Source: Aotearoamyces nothofagi
Taxonomy: Eukaryota > Ascomycota > Leotiomycetes > Leotiales > Tympanidaceae
DNA length: 64,000 nucleotides
Direction of reading: 5' to 3'
Assembly (NCBI GenBank): GCA_015345905.1
Contig: JADDTR010000011.1
Location: forward strand, 434,001 to 498,000
The notes below the pieces were generated by a model. That model saw only the letters and a program-made list of their open reading frames with translations. It searched no databases and was not told where the DNA came from. The position numbers and the translations under genes are program-made. Positions 36,085 through 48,460 of this stretch are shown here, in pieces (positions within the stretch are counted from its first letter, which is position 1; each line of letters opens with the position of its first letter).

Positions 36085-37110
36085 TGAATGACAAACATGA
36101 CCCGCATCCTCAAACAACAACCAAGTTTATGCAACTACTTGCTGGATAGGCCTACTTGGGATACGAACTGAAACCCTAACGATAGACTCGATGACTCTCT
36201 TAATGGATACAAGGAACCTCGGTGCAATGTCTCTTCCGACCAGATCCGTCGTGGTCTCGTCAGATTCGACATTTTATGAGGCAACTGGGTGTCTATCCTC
36301 TCAAACTTGCTATGCTACATCATCAATTTCTTTTCTCTTCATCTGTCTGGCGTCAATGTGCTGGCTTGCTCAGGCAGTCTGGCGTAAGGGATTATTCTTT
36401 GCGTTTCTATCTCATCATCACAACCCCATCACTCTGTAGACTAATACATACCATACCCACACACCACAAGCTTTGAAAGGTTCTTCACGACACCTGTGGA
36501 TTCTGTCGTATTTCATTTGTGTCTGTGTAGGGATGGCTTTGGGCTTTCTTTTCATCTTCATGCATAAGCAGGCTTGGCTTCTCGCGCCTGGTTCCGAAGG
36601 AGTACATACATTTTGTGGATAACTGTTCGGTTTTCAATGTTCTATGGAAATGAAAGGAATCCATTGAATCAAAAAAATAACCATACAACTCTAGACTTGG
36701 GCCTTGATTGTGATTATATGTTAAGGTTTCTACGGTACGAGCATCGTGTTTGACACAAATTGAACACTTAAGCCATTGCATAATCTATTGCACCCGTAAA
36801 CCCCCTTCAGTGGCCATCTAAAAGGATGGCATGGTTTATAACAGGAGCATCCTACAGTTTTCTTCCCCTCCGGATCTCAGGAGATGGTTCACGGATCTCC
36901 TTTGAGCAGAAAGACTAGACTTTTGCCGAGACAAGAGGCGTCGGCCGTCTCAGCCCGGGCTGACGGTGCGACATGGCTGAGCGCCGTACACATTTGAGGA
37001 TACTAGCAACGGCAGTTGAGCAGCATGGCCTAAGCGCGGTGCGGATTCACGTCTGGCAGTGAAGAGTCACGCATTTCCAGAATCTTATCTCTACTTGTAG
37101 TTTTTGTTCT
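36085..37110. other. Convergent intergenic region cyclin / NIP30
   Basis: About 1 kb of 3' flank for two convergent genes. I see no domain-bearing open frame, RNA gene or clear repeat. Confidence 0.5.
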
Positions 37111-37986
37111 CTAGTCGTCGTCCTCGTCGGATCCGTAGTCCACCAGGCCCAGAGCGGTTCTGGGCGGTGCAGGTACAGGCGCAGGCGCAGGAGGAGGCGG
37201 CTTTGCAGATGGCGCAGCTTTGGGGGGGAGGGGAGTGGGTTCGGCTTGGGGTTGGGGTTTCGTAGAAGGTGTAGCGGAGGGAGCAGGATCCTTCTTCTTT
37301 GGCGTCGACGATTTCGACGCCTCGGCACTCGCTGGTGTGTTTGGGCTTCCTAGATGCGGCGCCTCCGTCGAGCCCCTCCTTTTCTTGACGCCTCTCAGCA
37401 GGCCCTCCTTCTCCTTGGCCCTCCGGCGCTTCTTGGAGGGCGCAGCCCACAACCCCTCGTCGTCGTCGGGCTTCCTGTCATCTCCCTGCTCGGCGCGCAG
37501 TCTCTTCTCGGCCTCGTCCTGCTGGCGGCGGAAGATCTCGAGGCCCTCTGCCGTCTCGCGCCTGACGCGCTCCTCCTCGGCGCGCGTAGATTCGAGGACG
37601 GAGTCCAGAAACTCGATCTCGTCGGCGTCGAGGGAGCGGAATTGGTTCTTGAGCTTGTTGGCTTCTTCGAAGGCATCTTGTTTGGCGGCTATTCGGGTTT
37701 AGGGAATACCTGCGTGATGAGCCAGTGGTTTTTGTGTTTGGGGGGTGGAGGGAGACTAGGGGATTGTGGTCGGGATTTGGGATTGGGGCTGGTTCGGTGG
37801 GTTGGGAGGTAGGTAGGTACCTTTGTTTGCCTCTAAAGTCTCGAAAAGACTTCTTCCGCCCGACAGGCGCTCCGCTTCAGCTTTGCGCCGGCGATTGGCT
37901 TCGAGCTCTTGTTGCGCGGCGAGCCATTCGTCGCTGCGCTCGATGGGAGCGTCCGCCGTGCCACCGGAGACGAAGCCGGATGACAT
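37111..37986 (-). CDS. NIP30/PIP30 (FAM192A)-like N-terminal domain protein
   Basis: Two exons (37986-37821 and 37688-37111) give 247 residues. The start MSSGFVSGGTADAPIERSDE and the block AAKQDAFEEANKLKNQFRSL plus DADEIEFLDSVLESTRAEEE are the NIP30 domain. In animals the family member PIP30/FAM192A binds the PA28-gamma proteasome activator; a similar role in fungi is not established. The second half is disordered: a basic KKRRRAKEKEG patch resembling a nuclear signal, then Pro/Ala-rich sequence, ending in an acidic tail, DYGSDEDDD. The intron (132 nt) joins NK/AAKQDAF in frame. Coding sequence is markedly GC-rich compared with its flanks. Confidence 0.88.
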
Positions 37987-39672
37987 TGTGGTAGAGAGAC
38001 GTTGATGGAGGCAATGGCAATGCTGAGCCTGCGATCAACAGAGCATGGTGCTTGAACAGGCACTTCTGCAATGGGGCAGTTGAGGTGGTTGAGGTGGTTG
38101 AAGTGGTTGAAGTGTTGGTTGCAGTGGAGGAGCTTTGACGGGAGTTAAGGTTGGACATGCGTAGAAATTGTGCAGGGCCCTTGCGGGGCAGTAAGTGAGA
38201 TTTTATGTGGTTTTATGGTTTGCATTATTTCTTTATCTGCTGCCCCTTGCTCAGCCATTCCTTGCCAGCAAGCAACTGTCAGTATAGACATCTGTAGAGA
38301 GGAGCCAACTTAAGACTCCATTCCAGATCACCAGGGAGGACATAGGTATATGAAAGTTGGAGATAGTTATTCGTGGCGGCTCTTTATCCTACGACGGGTC
38401 CACAGGTGAATAATGTAAATGACAATCTTATTGCTACCAATTTCTAGCCGGTCTACCGTCTACCGTCTACCGTCTACCGTCTACCGTCTACCGTCTACCT
38501 TGGTTGGCAACTTGGCATTCGAAGATGGGGATAAAGGATACAAGGAGGCCCGTGGAATTATGATGTATCGACAGCAGGACTTTGACTGTCTCCGGTATAT
38601 ATCCTAATCCTGCATAGTAATGCCCTCCCGTTCTAAATAGAATAAGCATAAATGATCGACTGCTGTAAGCTATCGCTAACATTCTTACTGTGTCAGTCTG
38701 GGCTCTAAGCTCTAATCGTAACTATAAAAATGATTGCAGGAGGTGTACATAAAAATACATACAAGGTAGCCCGTCTTACAGCCCTCATTCGCGCGCATCA
38801 AGCAAAGAAAGAAAAGAAAAGCAGACAACCCTTGTAGAGTCGAGTCCCAAGCTCCCTCCTCTTCCTTCACATCTTCTCTCTTCTGCCTCCCTCCCTCCCT
38901 TTTCCTTCCCTCCTTCTTCCCTCTTCCACGCTTCCCATTCCCCACTCCCCACTCCCCACCATGTCCCCGAGCCCGACGCCTTTATCCAAGCTGCCTTGGC
39001 GTACTCCGAGTGCGTATACTGTACTGTATTAATGCCGCCATATATTTAGGCTAAACTCGTAAGTTTGCAGGCCTCCATGCAAGCCCTCGCAGCGTACCAT
39101 GGAATTAATCACATACAGTACAGCGTCTGCCCCGCTGCGAGCCAGCGCCCGCCCGCCCCACTTCAATTTTCAATTGCGCAAGCACTCCGAGCGACACTGC
39201 GGTATTGGGCGTATTGGGCGTATGGATAGGATAGCGGTGGTCAGCAGAGCGGATTAATCTACAATTGCTTGTTACAGCAACGAGAAGACGAGTCGCAATT
39301 CTGAAGGACTTGTTTTGCACAGGCCACGCAGCTTCTGCAGCTGCAGCTCCCAAGCTTCTCAAGCCCCAACCCGGTGGGCGCGGGGAGGGTGTCAACTTCG
39401 TTGCCACGGGGAATTGGCACTGGTAGATCTCCGTCGTTTGCCCCATCTTCGTCATAGGTAGCGGAGAGCATATGCTTAGTACGAGTAGACAGACGTCAGG
39501 GTGTCAGGGTCCGAGGATAAGTCCTCCGGGCTGCTAACGTGCGCGCATTATCGGAGCTTGTATCCATAGTTATAAAAGCCTTTGAGGTGCCCTAAAATTT
39601 AACAAACCTGGCTATTGCATCCTCCAAATTTTCTCCTACAACCTCCCCTTCTCACGTAAACCTTTCGCAGTC
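37987..39672. repeat. Divergent intergenic region with minisatellites
   Basis: 1.7 kb between the NIP30 and aldo-keto reductase start codons. A 9-bp TTGAGGTGG/TTGAAGTGG array lies at about 38078-38118, close to the NIP30 start. A 7-bp CTACCGT array of about six units lies at 38455-38500. A pyrimidine-rich C/T tract lies at about 38860-38960. No domain-bearing open frame is seen. Confidence 0.6.
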
Positions 39673-40759
39673 ATGGCCTCCATACAGAACACCAAGTAAG
39701 TCTCGACGACGGCATTCCACCTAGGAAGCTTCGGCCATAACCACCAGAGCACACCTTGAACTCTGTTGATCTATGCACTCTTGCAAGTCGTAATGCCTGG
39801 GATTCTGAGCTCACACTACTGCGTCACAGGAAAACCTTCACCCTCAACACCGGCGACAAGATCCCCGCCATCGGCCTGGGAACATGGCAATCTCAGCCTG
39901 GCGAGGTCGAGAAGGCCGTTGAGTGGGCTCTCCGCGCAGGTTACCGCCACATTGACACCGCATTGGCCTACGGTAACGAGGCCGAGGTTGGCCATGGAAT
40001 CAAGAACTCCGGCGTGCCCCGCGAGGAGATCTGGCTTACCACCAAGCTTGACAACCCGTGGCACAAGAGGGTCGCAGAGGGCATTGACACCTCTTTGAAG
40101 AACTTGGGTGTTGACTATGTTGACCTGTATCTGATCCACTGGCCTTCATCCACCGATCCAAGCGATCTCAAGAAGCACTACCCAGACTGGGATTACCTGA
40201 AGACATGGCACGAGTTCCAGAAGATCCCAAAGAGCAAGGCGCGTAACCTTGGGGTCTCGAACTTTGGAATCACTCACCTCGAAAGGCTCCTCAATGACCC
40301 AGCAACCAAGGTAAGCAGTTTTGAGATCCAGCTCATCCCATGGTGATACTTACGCAGGTATAGATTGTTCCGGCAGTAAATCAAATCGAGCTCCACCCTA
40401 ACAACCCATCACCAAAGCTTGTCGCCTATAACACCTCAAAGGGCATCCACAGCACCGGGTACTCGTGTCTAGGCTCCACCGACTCGCCTCTCTACAAAGA
40501 CGCGACTCTGCTTGATCTAGCAGAGAAGAAGGGTAAGACTGTACAGCAGGTCCTGCTTGTGTGGGGTATCGACAAGGGCTGGTCTGTCATCCCAAAGACA
40601 GTCAGCAAGGACCGTATCGAGGCGAACTTCGATATTGATGGCTGGGAGTTGACTCCCGAGGAGATTAAGATTGTGGATAGTCTGAAGGGCAGATTTAAGG
40701 TCTGTGGTGATGCCTGGTTGCCAGAGGGCGTCAAGGTCTTCTTTGGTGACGACGAGTAA
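39673..40759 (+). CDS. Aldo-keto reductase
   Basis: Exons 39673-39695, 39830-40310 and 40364-40759 give 299 residues. The AKR fold and NADPH-type catalytic residues are visible: KIPAIGLGTWQS, the HIDTALAYGNEAEVG segment with catalytic Asp and Tyr, LTTKLDN with the Lys, LIHWP with the His, GVSNFGITHLERLL, VNQIELHP, and IPKTVSKDRIEANFDI (cofactor specificity). It is closest in feel to fungal glycerol/GCY1-type or D-galacturonate-type reductases; the substrate cannot be settled from sequence. The YSCLGS segment differs from the usual YSPLGS. The first intron (134 nt) contains several in-frame stops and ends CGTCACAG. Confidence 0.92.
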
Positions 40760-41252
40760 GGGGTTTTAATAGGGGATGAAGAGCGTGCTTCTGCTATAGA
40801 TTTATAGGATGGCAATGGATGATATGGGCGAAAAGCCTTGAACAATGAAAGAACTTAGCCTAGATAAAGAATAGACTTGTATGATCTGACTCGCTATTGA
40901 GCGCTTTGAATAGCCAATGTTAAGTAATGGATAAGATAGCTCTTATGCGTACAGTATGTCTATTTAATATTGTACAGTACGGAAGCTTAATGATGGACTT
41001 ATAGATTAGATTGATTACCTTAGGGTAAGCCCGCCTCAAGCTCCTACCCCGAAGCCTCGGCCCCGACCCCGACCCCGGCCACCCTAGCTTCCCCAAATCC
41101 GGGGTGCCAGCTCCAGCTACCCATCTTCATACTGTACTTGTACATCTCCATCTCATTGTCCTAGGATATACCTCACATTATACCATAACCATGCACGAAA
41201 CCTTATAACCAACCCTCCTTCGCGGCTCCTTCAGCCCCGTATAACCACCATC
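40760..41252. other. Intergenic region AKR / HIT
   Basis: 493 bp between two plus-strand genes, AT-rich then C-rich near 41040-41100 (short CCCCGA-like repeats). No gene is supportable. The HIT gene promoter should be here. Confidence 0.5.
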
Positions 41253-42047
41253 ATGACTTTCTCTCAGGACGAGCCCGCATGCCCTGCCAATTGTCCGTTC
41301 TGTGCTATTGCAGCTGCGTATCCCGCCTCTCCTCCCTCAGCCTCGTCGTATCCGCAGATTGGTACCGCAGGTCGCGCCGCATCGTCTCGGTCCTCTGAAG
41401 ATGCGTCCCGGAGCCCAAACGCCTCGGAGAGTCAGCACTCGGCACCATCTCCGAACCTCGTCTCGCCCTCGGCGTTCGTGGTCCTGAGCACGCCGCTGGT
41501 GATGGCGTTTCTAGATATCATGCCGCTATCGCCGGGCCATCTTCTCGTCACGACGAGGAGACATCATGAGAAGTTGAGCGATGTTGGGGGGGAGGAGGCG
41601 CGGGAGCTGGGAGCTTGGTTGCCGTTGCTCAGCAGGGTGCTTGCGAACACTACCGGGGTTTGGGATTGGAATGTTGTGCAGAATAATGGTGCGTTCATAC
41701 TTCATCAATTCTTTTCTCCTTCTTTACGTTTTTGTTTTACTCTCTAAGCGGTGGCTTCTTGTAAGAAACTGTTTAGGGCGGTGATGTGAGAGCAAAGCTT
41801 GTGTGGGTATGGCTGATCATGATGGTTCGGTAATATAGGCGCCGCAGCAGCACAAGTAGTACCACACGTACACTTCCACATCATCCCCCGGCCAGCCCTG
41901 ACGCCCGAGTTGCGGAACCGAAGCTTTACGATGTTTGGACGTGGACAGAGGAGTGAGTTGGATGAGGACGAAGCAGTGGAATTGTCACAGAAATTGAGAG
42001 CCGAGTTGGCGAAAGCGGTTGAGAAGATTAAGGGGGGGAAATTATAG
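41253..42047 (+). CDS. HIT-domain nucleotide hydrolase
   Basis: Two exons (41253-41688 and 41839-42047) give 214 residues. Histidine-triad proteins hydrolyse or transfer nucleotides on phosphoramidate or dinucleoside polyphosphate substrates. The protein opens with CPANCPFCAIA, a CxxC-like element common in HIT proteins. A Ser/Ala-rich insert (about 30-70) precedes FVVLSTPLVMAFLDIMPLSP and GHLLVTTRRHHEKL. After the intron comes the catalytic triad PHVHFHIIP (His-x-His-x-His). The C-terminus is charged helix. The intron is 150 nt with a GTGCGT donor and an ATATAG acceptor. The exact substrate is unknown. Confidence 0.9.
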
Positions 42048-42671
42048 ATTTCTGTTGGGTTTTCGCCCTTTATATTACGCAGCAGAGGACTGGGGGAGGC
42101 ACCGTACAAAGGAGGGATTGGGGTAAGGATACCAGATGGTATATTTTGAGGATCCGCGTTTGAGAGAAAGAGCTCTAGCAACAATCTCGTTACATATGAC
42201 TTTGGATGGCTGGGGACTTGGAGGCGTTGGATGATTATGCATGTCACACATGTATTAGACGATCTAGAAAAGAAGAGGAGGAAGCTCTTCGCATATAGAC
42301 TATGAAGCTCCTCCAGCATCACAGATACATCAGCCCGCTTCCTCTATATGTGTTGCATGAATCGAGCATAGTTATAACAGCTAGTACCCTGAGAGACCAC
42401 GGCGATGCCAGATGCACGATGCAAGTGCCAGTCGCGCATGAGCATCAAGTATTCTACCCTAGGCATGTTTGGCTGGGTGATTAACACTTTAGGGGGCCCA
42501 AATACACGGATACTGTCTGCCGCCAGGGCTGCTGATGTGCAGAATATGTGGATTTAAGAGGTTAAAGTACCTAAGATAATGTAAGGCAGCATGCTTCATG
42601 GCCATGTGTTGGTGCCAAGGCCTTGCCCAAATCCGTCTCCATCGCCGTCTTCGATGCTGTCTACAAACAGC
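42048..42671. other. Convergent intergenic region
   Basis: 624 bp of 3' flank between the HIT gene and the minus-strand mitochondrial gene. I see no gene, RNA or tandem array. Confidence 0.5.
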
Positions 42672-43958
42672 TTATTCCATCCCTTCCATTAACTCGGCCC
42701 GGTCCAAGATCATCCCTCTTACTCCAATCCATTCACGTAAAGCCTCCCAATCCTCGCCCTCTTCTTCGCCTCTTCTCCAGATCTCGCGGAAGCCCCACGC
42801 CCCCGCTACTTTATCCAAAGCAGCCCGTTCTCCCTCTCTTATCCATCTTTCTCTCAAAGGCATCCCTGTTGCCCATGTGACTCGATCCATTTGGTCATTG
42901 GACGTGGTGATTGCTACTACTCCCACGGTCGCTGTAAAGCCAAGGTATGCCAAGAATCCAACAAATGCTATATTCGTAGCCATGCCGGCATCCATCGTTG
43001 TCTGATATTGTGAGAGCTGTGATGCTATAGAATAGGCGGCTATGGGAGCAAGAGCCACACCTGTGACTGGAACAAGACCTTTGCGCACAAATAGTGCACG
43101 ACGAAAGGCTTCCTTTGCATATGAGGTCTCAATTATGTTCAGGGCAGCTCCTAGTTGCTTAGTCTCAATAGCAGTCTGAAGGGCACGATCCGCTACACTG
43201 CTGTCAATTGCATTTGAAACCTTGTTAGGGTTTGGACTTTTATATTTGACTGGTAATGATCCTTCTTGGGCCACTGGTTTTGTGGCGTAGAGACTGAATA
43301 CTTGAGGGAGAGATTCTGGCTTTCTAAGGCGTGCTTGAAGATCCACATATCGTCGTAAAACGTTCGGGGTAATGAATACCGGAGGATGTGCCAAAATCGA
43401 AAATGCTATATCTGAGAGCTCATCTACTGCCTTCTGAATAACTGGTGAGAGCTTGTGGACGTTTGAGGAAGGCTTCCTGGCGGTCCGTTCGTTAATTGAG
43501 AGGAGGGCTGATGTTGCTGATCCATCGCTTCCCCCCGCTGGCTGCTCCGGGGCGACCAAGATATCCGCAACAGCCTCACAGTATGCCATTGCAACCTCTA
43601 TTGATTCCTCAGAAGGTATTGTCTTGCTAGAGAGAATCTTATCCCGCACTTTGATGACTTCGGCCAATTCCTTGTCAATTTGTGCCTGACTGAGGGAGTT
43701 TGGAGATCCAGCCACTGTCCGAACACTGTTCTGCACCAGCTGAGCATTCTTTCCTCTCAAAGACACGGTAGTCAGTGGTATTCGTGATTTGTGCGCCAGT
43801 GTTCTCTGTGTCGTGGTGAATTGGCGACTGCTCCCAATGCATCCTGAGATCCGTTGCAGCTGTCTTGGTCGAGCCGATTGTCGAGCCGATTGTCGAGCCG
43901 CAATGAAGTCGCATAGCTGGCAGACTGGAGTCTGCGGTCGGATGATTCTTGGTTTCAT
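42672..43958 (-). CDS. Probable mitochondrial membrane protein, function unknown
   Basis: A single exon gives 428 residues from MKPRIIRPQTPVC (the frame is open to a Met at 44000, 14 codons longer). The N-terminal 60 residues are basic and lack acidic residues, as in mitochondrial presequences, and contain a duplicated QSAR motif from a 12-bp DNA repeat at 43868-43900. A helical, Ser/Thr-containing middle follows. Near residues 295-365 there are two hydrophobic segments, GLVPVTGVALAPIAAYSIAS and NIAFVGFLAYLGFTATVGVV, that look membrane-spanning. The C-terminal soluble tail contains WATGMPLRERWIREGERAAL. The sequence seems familiar as a conserved fungal mitochondrial protein, but I cannot name it. 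Confidence 0.8.
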   Translation of the reverse strand: MKPRIIRPQTPVCQLCDFIAARQSARQSARPRQLQRISGCIGSSRQFTTTQRTLAHKSRIPLTTVSLRGKNAQLVQNSVRTVAGSPNSLSQAQIDKELAEVIKVRDKILSSKTIPSEESIEVAMAYCEAVADILVAPEQPAGGSDGSATSALLSINERTARKPSSNVHKLSPVIQKAVDELSDIAFSILAHPPVFITPNVLRRYVDLQARLRKPESLPQVFSLYATKPVAQEGSLPVKYKSPNPNKVSNAIDSSVADRALQTAIETKQLGAALNIIETSYAKEAFRRALFVRKGLVPVTGVALAPIAAYSIASQLSQYQTTMDAGMATNIAFVGFLAYLGFTATVGVVAITTSNDQMDRVTWATGMPLRERWIREGERAALDKVAGAWGFREIWRRGEEEGEDWEALREWIGVRGMILDRAELMEGME

Positions 43959-44309
43959 ACTGAGGACTTCCTCTGAATACGTTGTGATATTCAATCGCAA
44001 GTCCAGAACTCAGGCGTCGTTCTGAGCAACTGTCGGCATCGGCGTACCTGTACCCCTGCAAAGTGGCTGATGTCGCGCCACAAACAGTTCTGCCTTAACG
44101 AGCCGTCACTGACGACGATTGCCTTCAGGCTCGTAGATAGCAGATATTAAGGCCAATTTCTCAACGCAACGTATTGTCTGCGTCATACTTGCTGCCGGCA
44201 GATTTGTTCTTTTCATACTCTGATGCCTCAACAAATCCTGTCTTTATTCTCATAACGGCGGATCTGGTCTCACTGAACCGGACAACCTTCGGAATAGCTA
44301 CACGCGACC
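43959..44309. promoter_or_regulatory. Divergent interval, mitochondrial protein gene / verprolin
   Basis: 351 bp between outward-facing start codons. No coding sequence beyond a possible 14-codon N-terminal extension of the minus-strand gene. Promoter role inferred from position. Confidence 0.5.
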
Positions 44310-45930
44310 ATGCCTCCCCCTCCTCCTCCTCCGCCTCCACCACCTCCAGGAGGTATGGGCGGTCCGCCGCCTCCGCCGCCGCCTCCTCCTGGAGGACCTT
44401 CCAGATTACCTCCTGGCGCAGGCCAAAACAGGGTAAAGCCCGCACCTGTCGTAACTATGCCCATTCACTCCTTGGGCTTCGATCGAGTCTTGTCAGTTGC
44501 TGATTCATAATATAGAGTGCGCTTCTCACCGATATTTCAAAAGGCAAGCAGCTAAGGAAAGCCGTCACAAATGATCGATCGGCGCCAATAGTTGGAAAGA
44601 CTTCGGAAGCTGCTCCATCACCATTAGCGGCAGCACCAGCAATTCCAGGAATGTCAAGGCCTGGCGGTCTCGCTCCACCAGTACCCGGTGGTGGGAATCG
44701 CGGTCGAAGCAATAGTGACCAGGGCGGGAGAGACAGTAATGTTGGACAGGCTCCTCCTCAACTTGGTGGTCTTTTCGCTGGCGGAATGCCTAAATTGAAG
44801 AAGAGAGGAGGTGGAGTTGACACAGGAGGTTAGATACCATCAACTACATCTACTAATTGGAAACTAATTAGTCTATAGCAAGCCATGAATCTCCATATAC
44901 ATCGGATCCAGAGTCATCACGCAGCTCTGCGCCTAAGCCGCCTAGTATGGTAGCGCCGAGGCCTCCAACAAGTTCTGCTCCAACCCTGCCAAGCACACGG
45001 CCCTCTCCAATTAATTCTGCGAGTACATCAGCTGCTATTCCTTCTATAGCACATCTTCGAAAAACTCCATTGCATAGTTTGCAACGTCCCGCCTCGTCAG
45101 CCTCAATATCGAAAGGGCCGCCACCCCCTATAGGCAAAAAACCTCCACCTCCACCTATTGGACTCAGGAAACCATCCTCGAGTGCTCGTCTTGCTCCCAC
45201 TCCGCCTTCTTCAGCACCTCCTCCACCCTTTTCAGCGCCTCCACCGCCTTCTTTTGCGCCTCCTCTACCTTCTTTTGCACCTCCTCTACCTTCTTCTGCA
45301 CCTCCTCTGCCTTCTTCTTCTGCTCCTGCTCCACCAGCCCCACCACCACCACCACCTGCATCGTATGCTTCCCGTCTACCACCAGCCCCGCCAACCTCAC
45401 CACCTGCTACAAATGGAACAGCTCCAAGTCTCGCAATGCAGGCGGCAATTAGAGCAGCTGGACAAGCATCTCCGTCAAATGCACCCCCACCACCACCTCC
45501 CCTTCCTCAATCAAATGCACCAACCCTATCTCCTTCACAAGCGCCGCCGGCATCTTCGGTTTCGTTACCGCCACCACCCCCAGCCCCTAGGCAACGCTCA
45601 CAGCAACCTGCGTCAATGTTTGATCCGTTACCGGCAATGCCGCGGCAGCGAGTTCAGCAGCCGATGAGTGCTATGGTAGATCCAAGTGCATATACCCTGT
45701 CGCCAAATGGGAGCTCTCAAAGGAACCCAACTTCACCACGCGCATCGGGGCAACTATCTACAGGCCAGCTTACCTCAGGATCCGGGGAAAGACTGGTTAT
45801 TCAGGATTCTCGATGGAAGTTTAAAGCTGATAACGACTTACCAAAGCCGAGAGAATTTGTCGGCGGCCCCAAAAGGTACCGCGCTGGAAGAGGAAGCAGT
45901 GTTCCGTTAGACTTGAGTTTGTTTCAATAA
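44310..45930 (+). CDS. VRP1: Verprolin/WIP-like actin-binding protein
   Basis: Exons 44310-44432, 44516-44828 and 44879-45930 give 495 residues. Verprolin binds actin and the WASP homologue Las17 to drive Arp2/3 patch assembly in endocytosis. The start is poly-Pro. Intron 1 lies exactly before the WH2 motif, read as NR/SALLTDISKGKQLRKAVTND. The middle is a long Pro-rich region with repeated PPxPSFAPPLPS-type units from imperfect 24-bp DNA repeats (about 45200-45310). The C-terminal WASP-binding motif is intact: RWKFKADNDLPKPREFVGG and RYRAGRGSSVPLDLSLF. Each intron has GT-AG ends. Long open frames on the other strand here only mirror the repeats. Confidence 0.93.
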
Positions 45931-46530
45931 TTTTGGATAGCTCTAGGCTTTTTTATTCAAGAATGAAGCATGCATAGGTGTTATGAATCGGTATTGAGGT
46001 TAGAGGGGCTATAAATCGTGCCAGGAGTTCTTCACATACTGAGGTGGTAGTGGAGTGAGGCTGCGGGGTATCTCGTGGCTGGTATAGCTCAAAATGAATG
46101 CTCAAATTGAGTAGATGTAGTAATCAATACGTGAGACATAGAATTCTACAGGTGCTTATCGGCTATATCTCTGAAGAAAACCATTTTTTTGCCTTTACTA
46201 AGACGTCGCCCTGTGTTGTTCAGGAATGCTTGGAATGCTTCTGTTGAAATCGTTGTCTGTTTAGGCTTAGTTTTGATGCGCCGTGACCCGCCGTCTCACA
46301 CCACTGAGTGCACGCGAAATGGCCAAAAGGCCATGAAAGGCCACCTGTAGATTAAGCTTACAAGTTTACCAGGACTTCAAATACCTTGCTGTAGCCAACG
46401 AGTGCACCACCGCTGACAGCCACAAATACTTATACCTCACTCTGAGGAATCCTCTCTCTACCACCAGCATTGATTGCTGTGATTAATTATATTCCAACAG
46501 CTCAACGCGCAACTCAGCTGGTCTGTCGAA
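45931..46530. promoter_or_regulatory. Intergenic region VRP1 / ERV29
   Basis: 600 bp between two plus-strand genes. It should hold the ERV29 promoter. No coding sequence, RNA gene or repeat array was seen. Confidence 0.5.
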
Positions 46531-47654
<1,124 letters not shown>

Positions 47655-48460
47655 ACTCCAGGAGAGTGCCAGTAGGGGGTTTGGACAAATCAGAAGATAC
47701 CAGCATTAGGAGGAGTTCTTTCTCATAATTGGGCTATATTTGCGTATCTTTGAGCAAGAGAGCGAAATTGTTTTACAGCATGGCATAAAAAGTATAACTT
47801 TGGCAAATGTATTATATGAAGTCAACAATAGCAATGCTATGCATCAAATTGTCCCAATTATGAGACCAACTAGAGCTACTTACTCCCAGTCATAAAAGCG
47901 CTACAACTACAAGTATATGCGGGGAAACAACTGGTGCGATTAAGTCGATATAAAATAAGGATATTGACTTTGACTTTAGTATTTGCCAATTCGCTGCCCG
48001 CTTGCTTGGCCGCTTGACACTTCATATCTCGATGATTCAAGATCACAAAGTCTAGAATCTTCCAAAGCCGTGGGCTTTTGGATAATTCAGCATCTCATAG
48101 GCAGAATTGGGATGTACGGACTTACCTTGGCGAATAACATAGTGCAAATATTATCGACAGAAGAAGAAAGTTGTGCATTTTTTTGTAATGATTCCCGTTT
48201 GATCTACTAGAGTGCAGCTAAGGACAGGAAATCCGGGGAAGCGAAAATCCGGGGGTTGATTTCACATGCCAGCCAACGTTGACCAACCCCTCAAACGAGA
48301 AAAGATACGTCAGCAACAGACAATAGTAAACCCATTTCATTCATAACTCTGACTGGTTTTGCGTATTCTGTCTCCGATGTGCTGAGTATAATGAGTCTAC
48401 AAGCAACCGTTCCAAGCGGCTCCTGAGCGAAGGGGAGCTGTTGAACTGCGCCTAGCTAAG
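47655..48460. other. Intergenic region ERV29 / patatin-like gene
   Basis: 806 bp, AT-rich, between two plus-strand genes. A 75-codon open frame from 47983 has no recognisable domain. The downstream promoter should lie within. Confidence 0.5.
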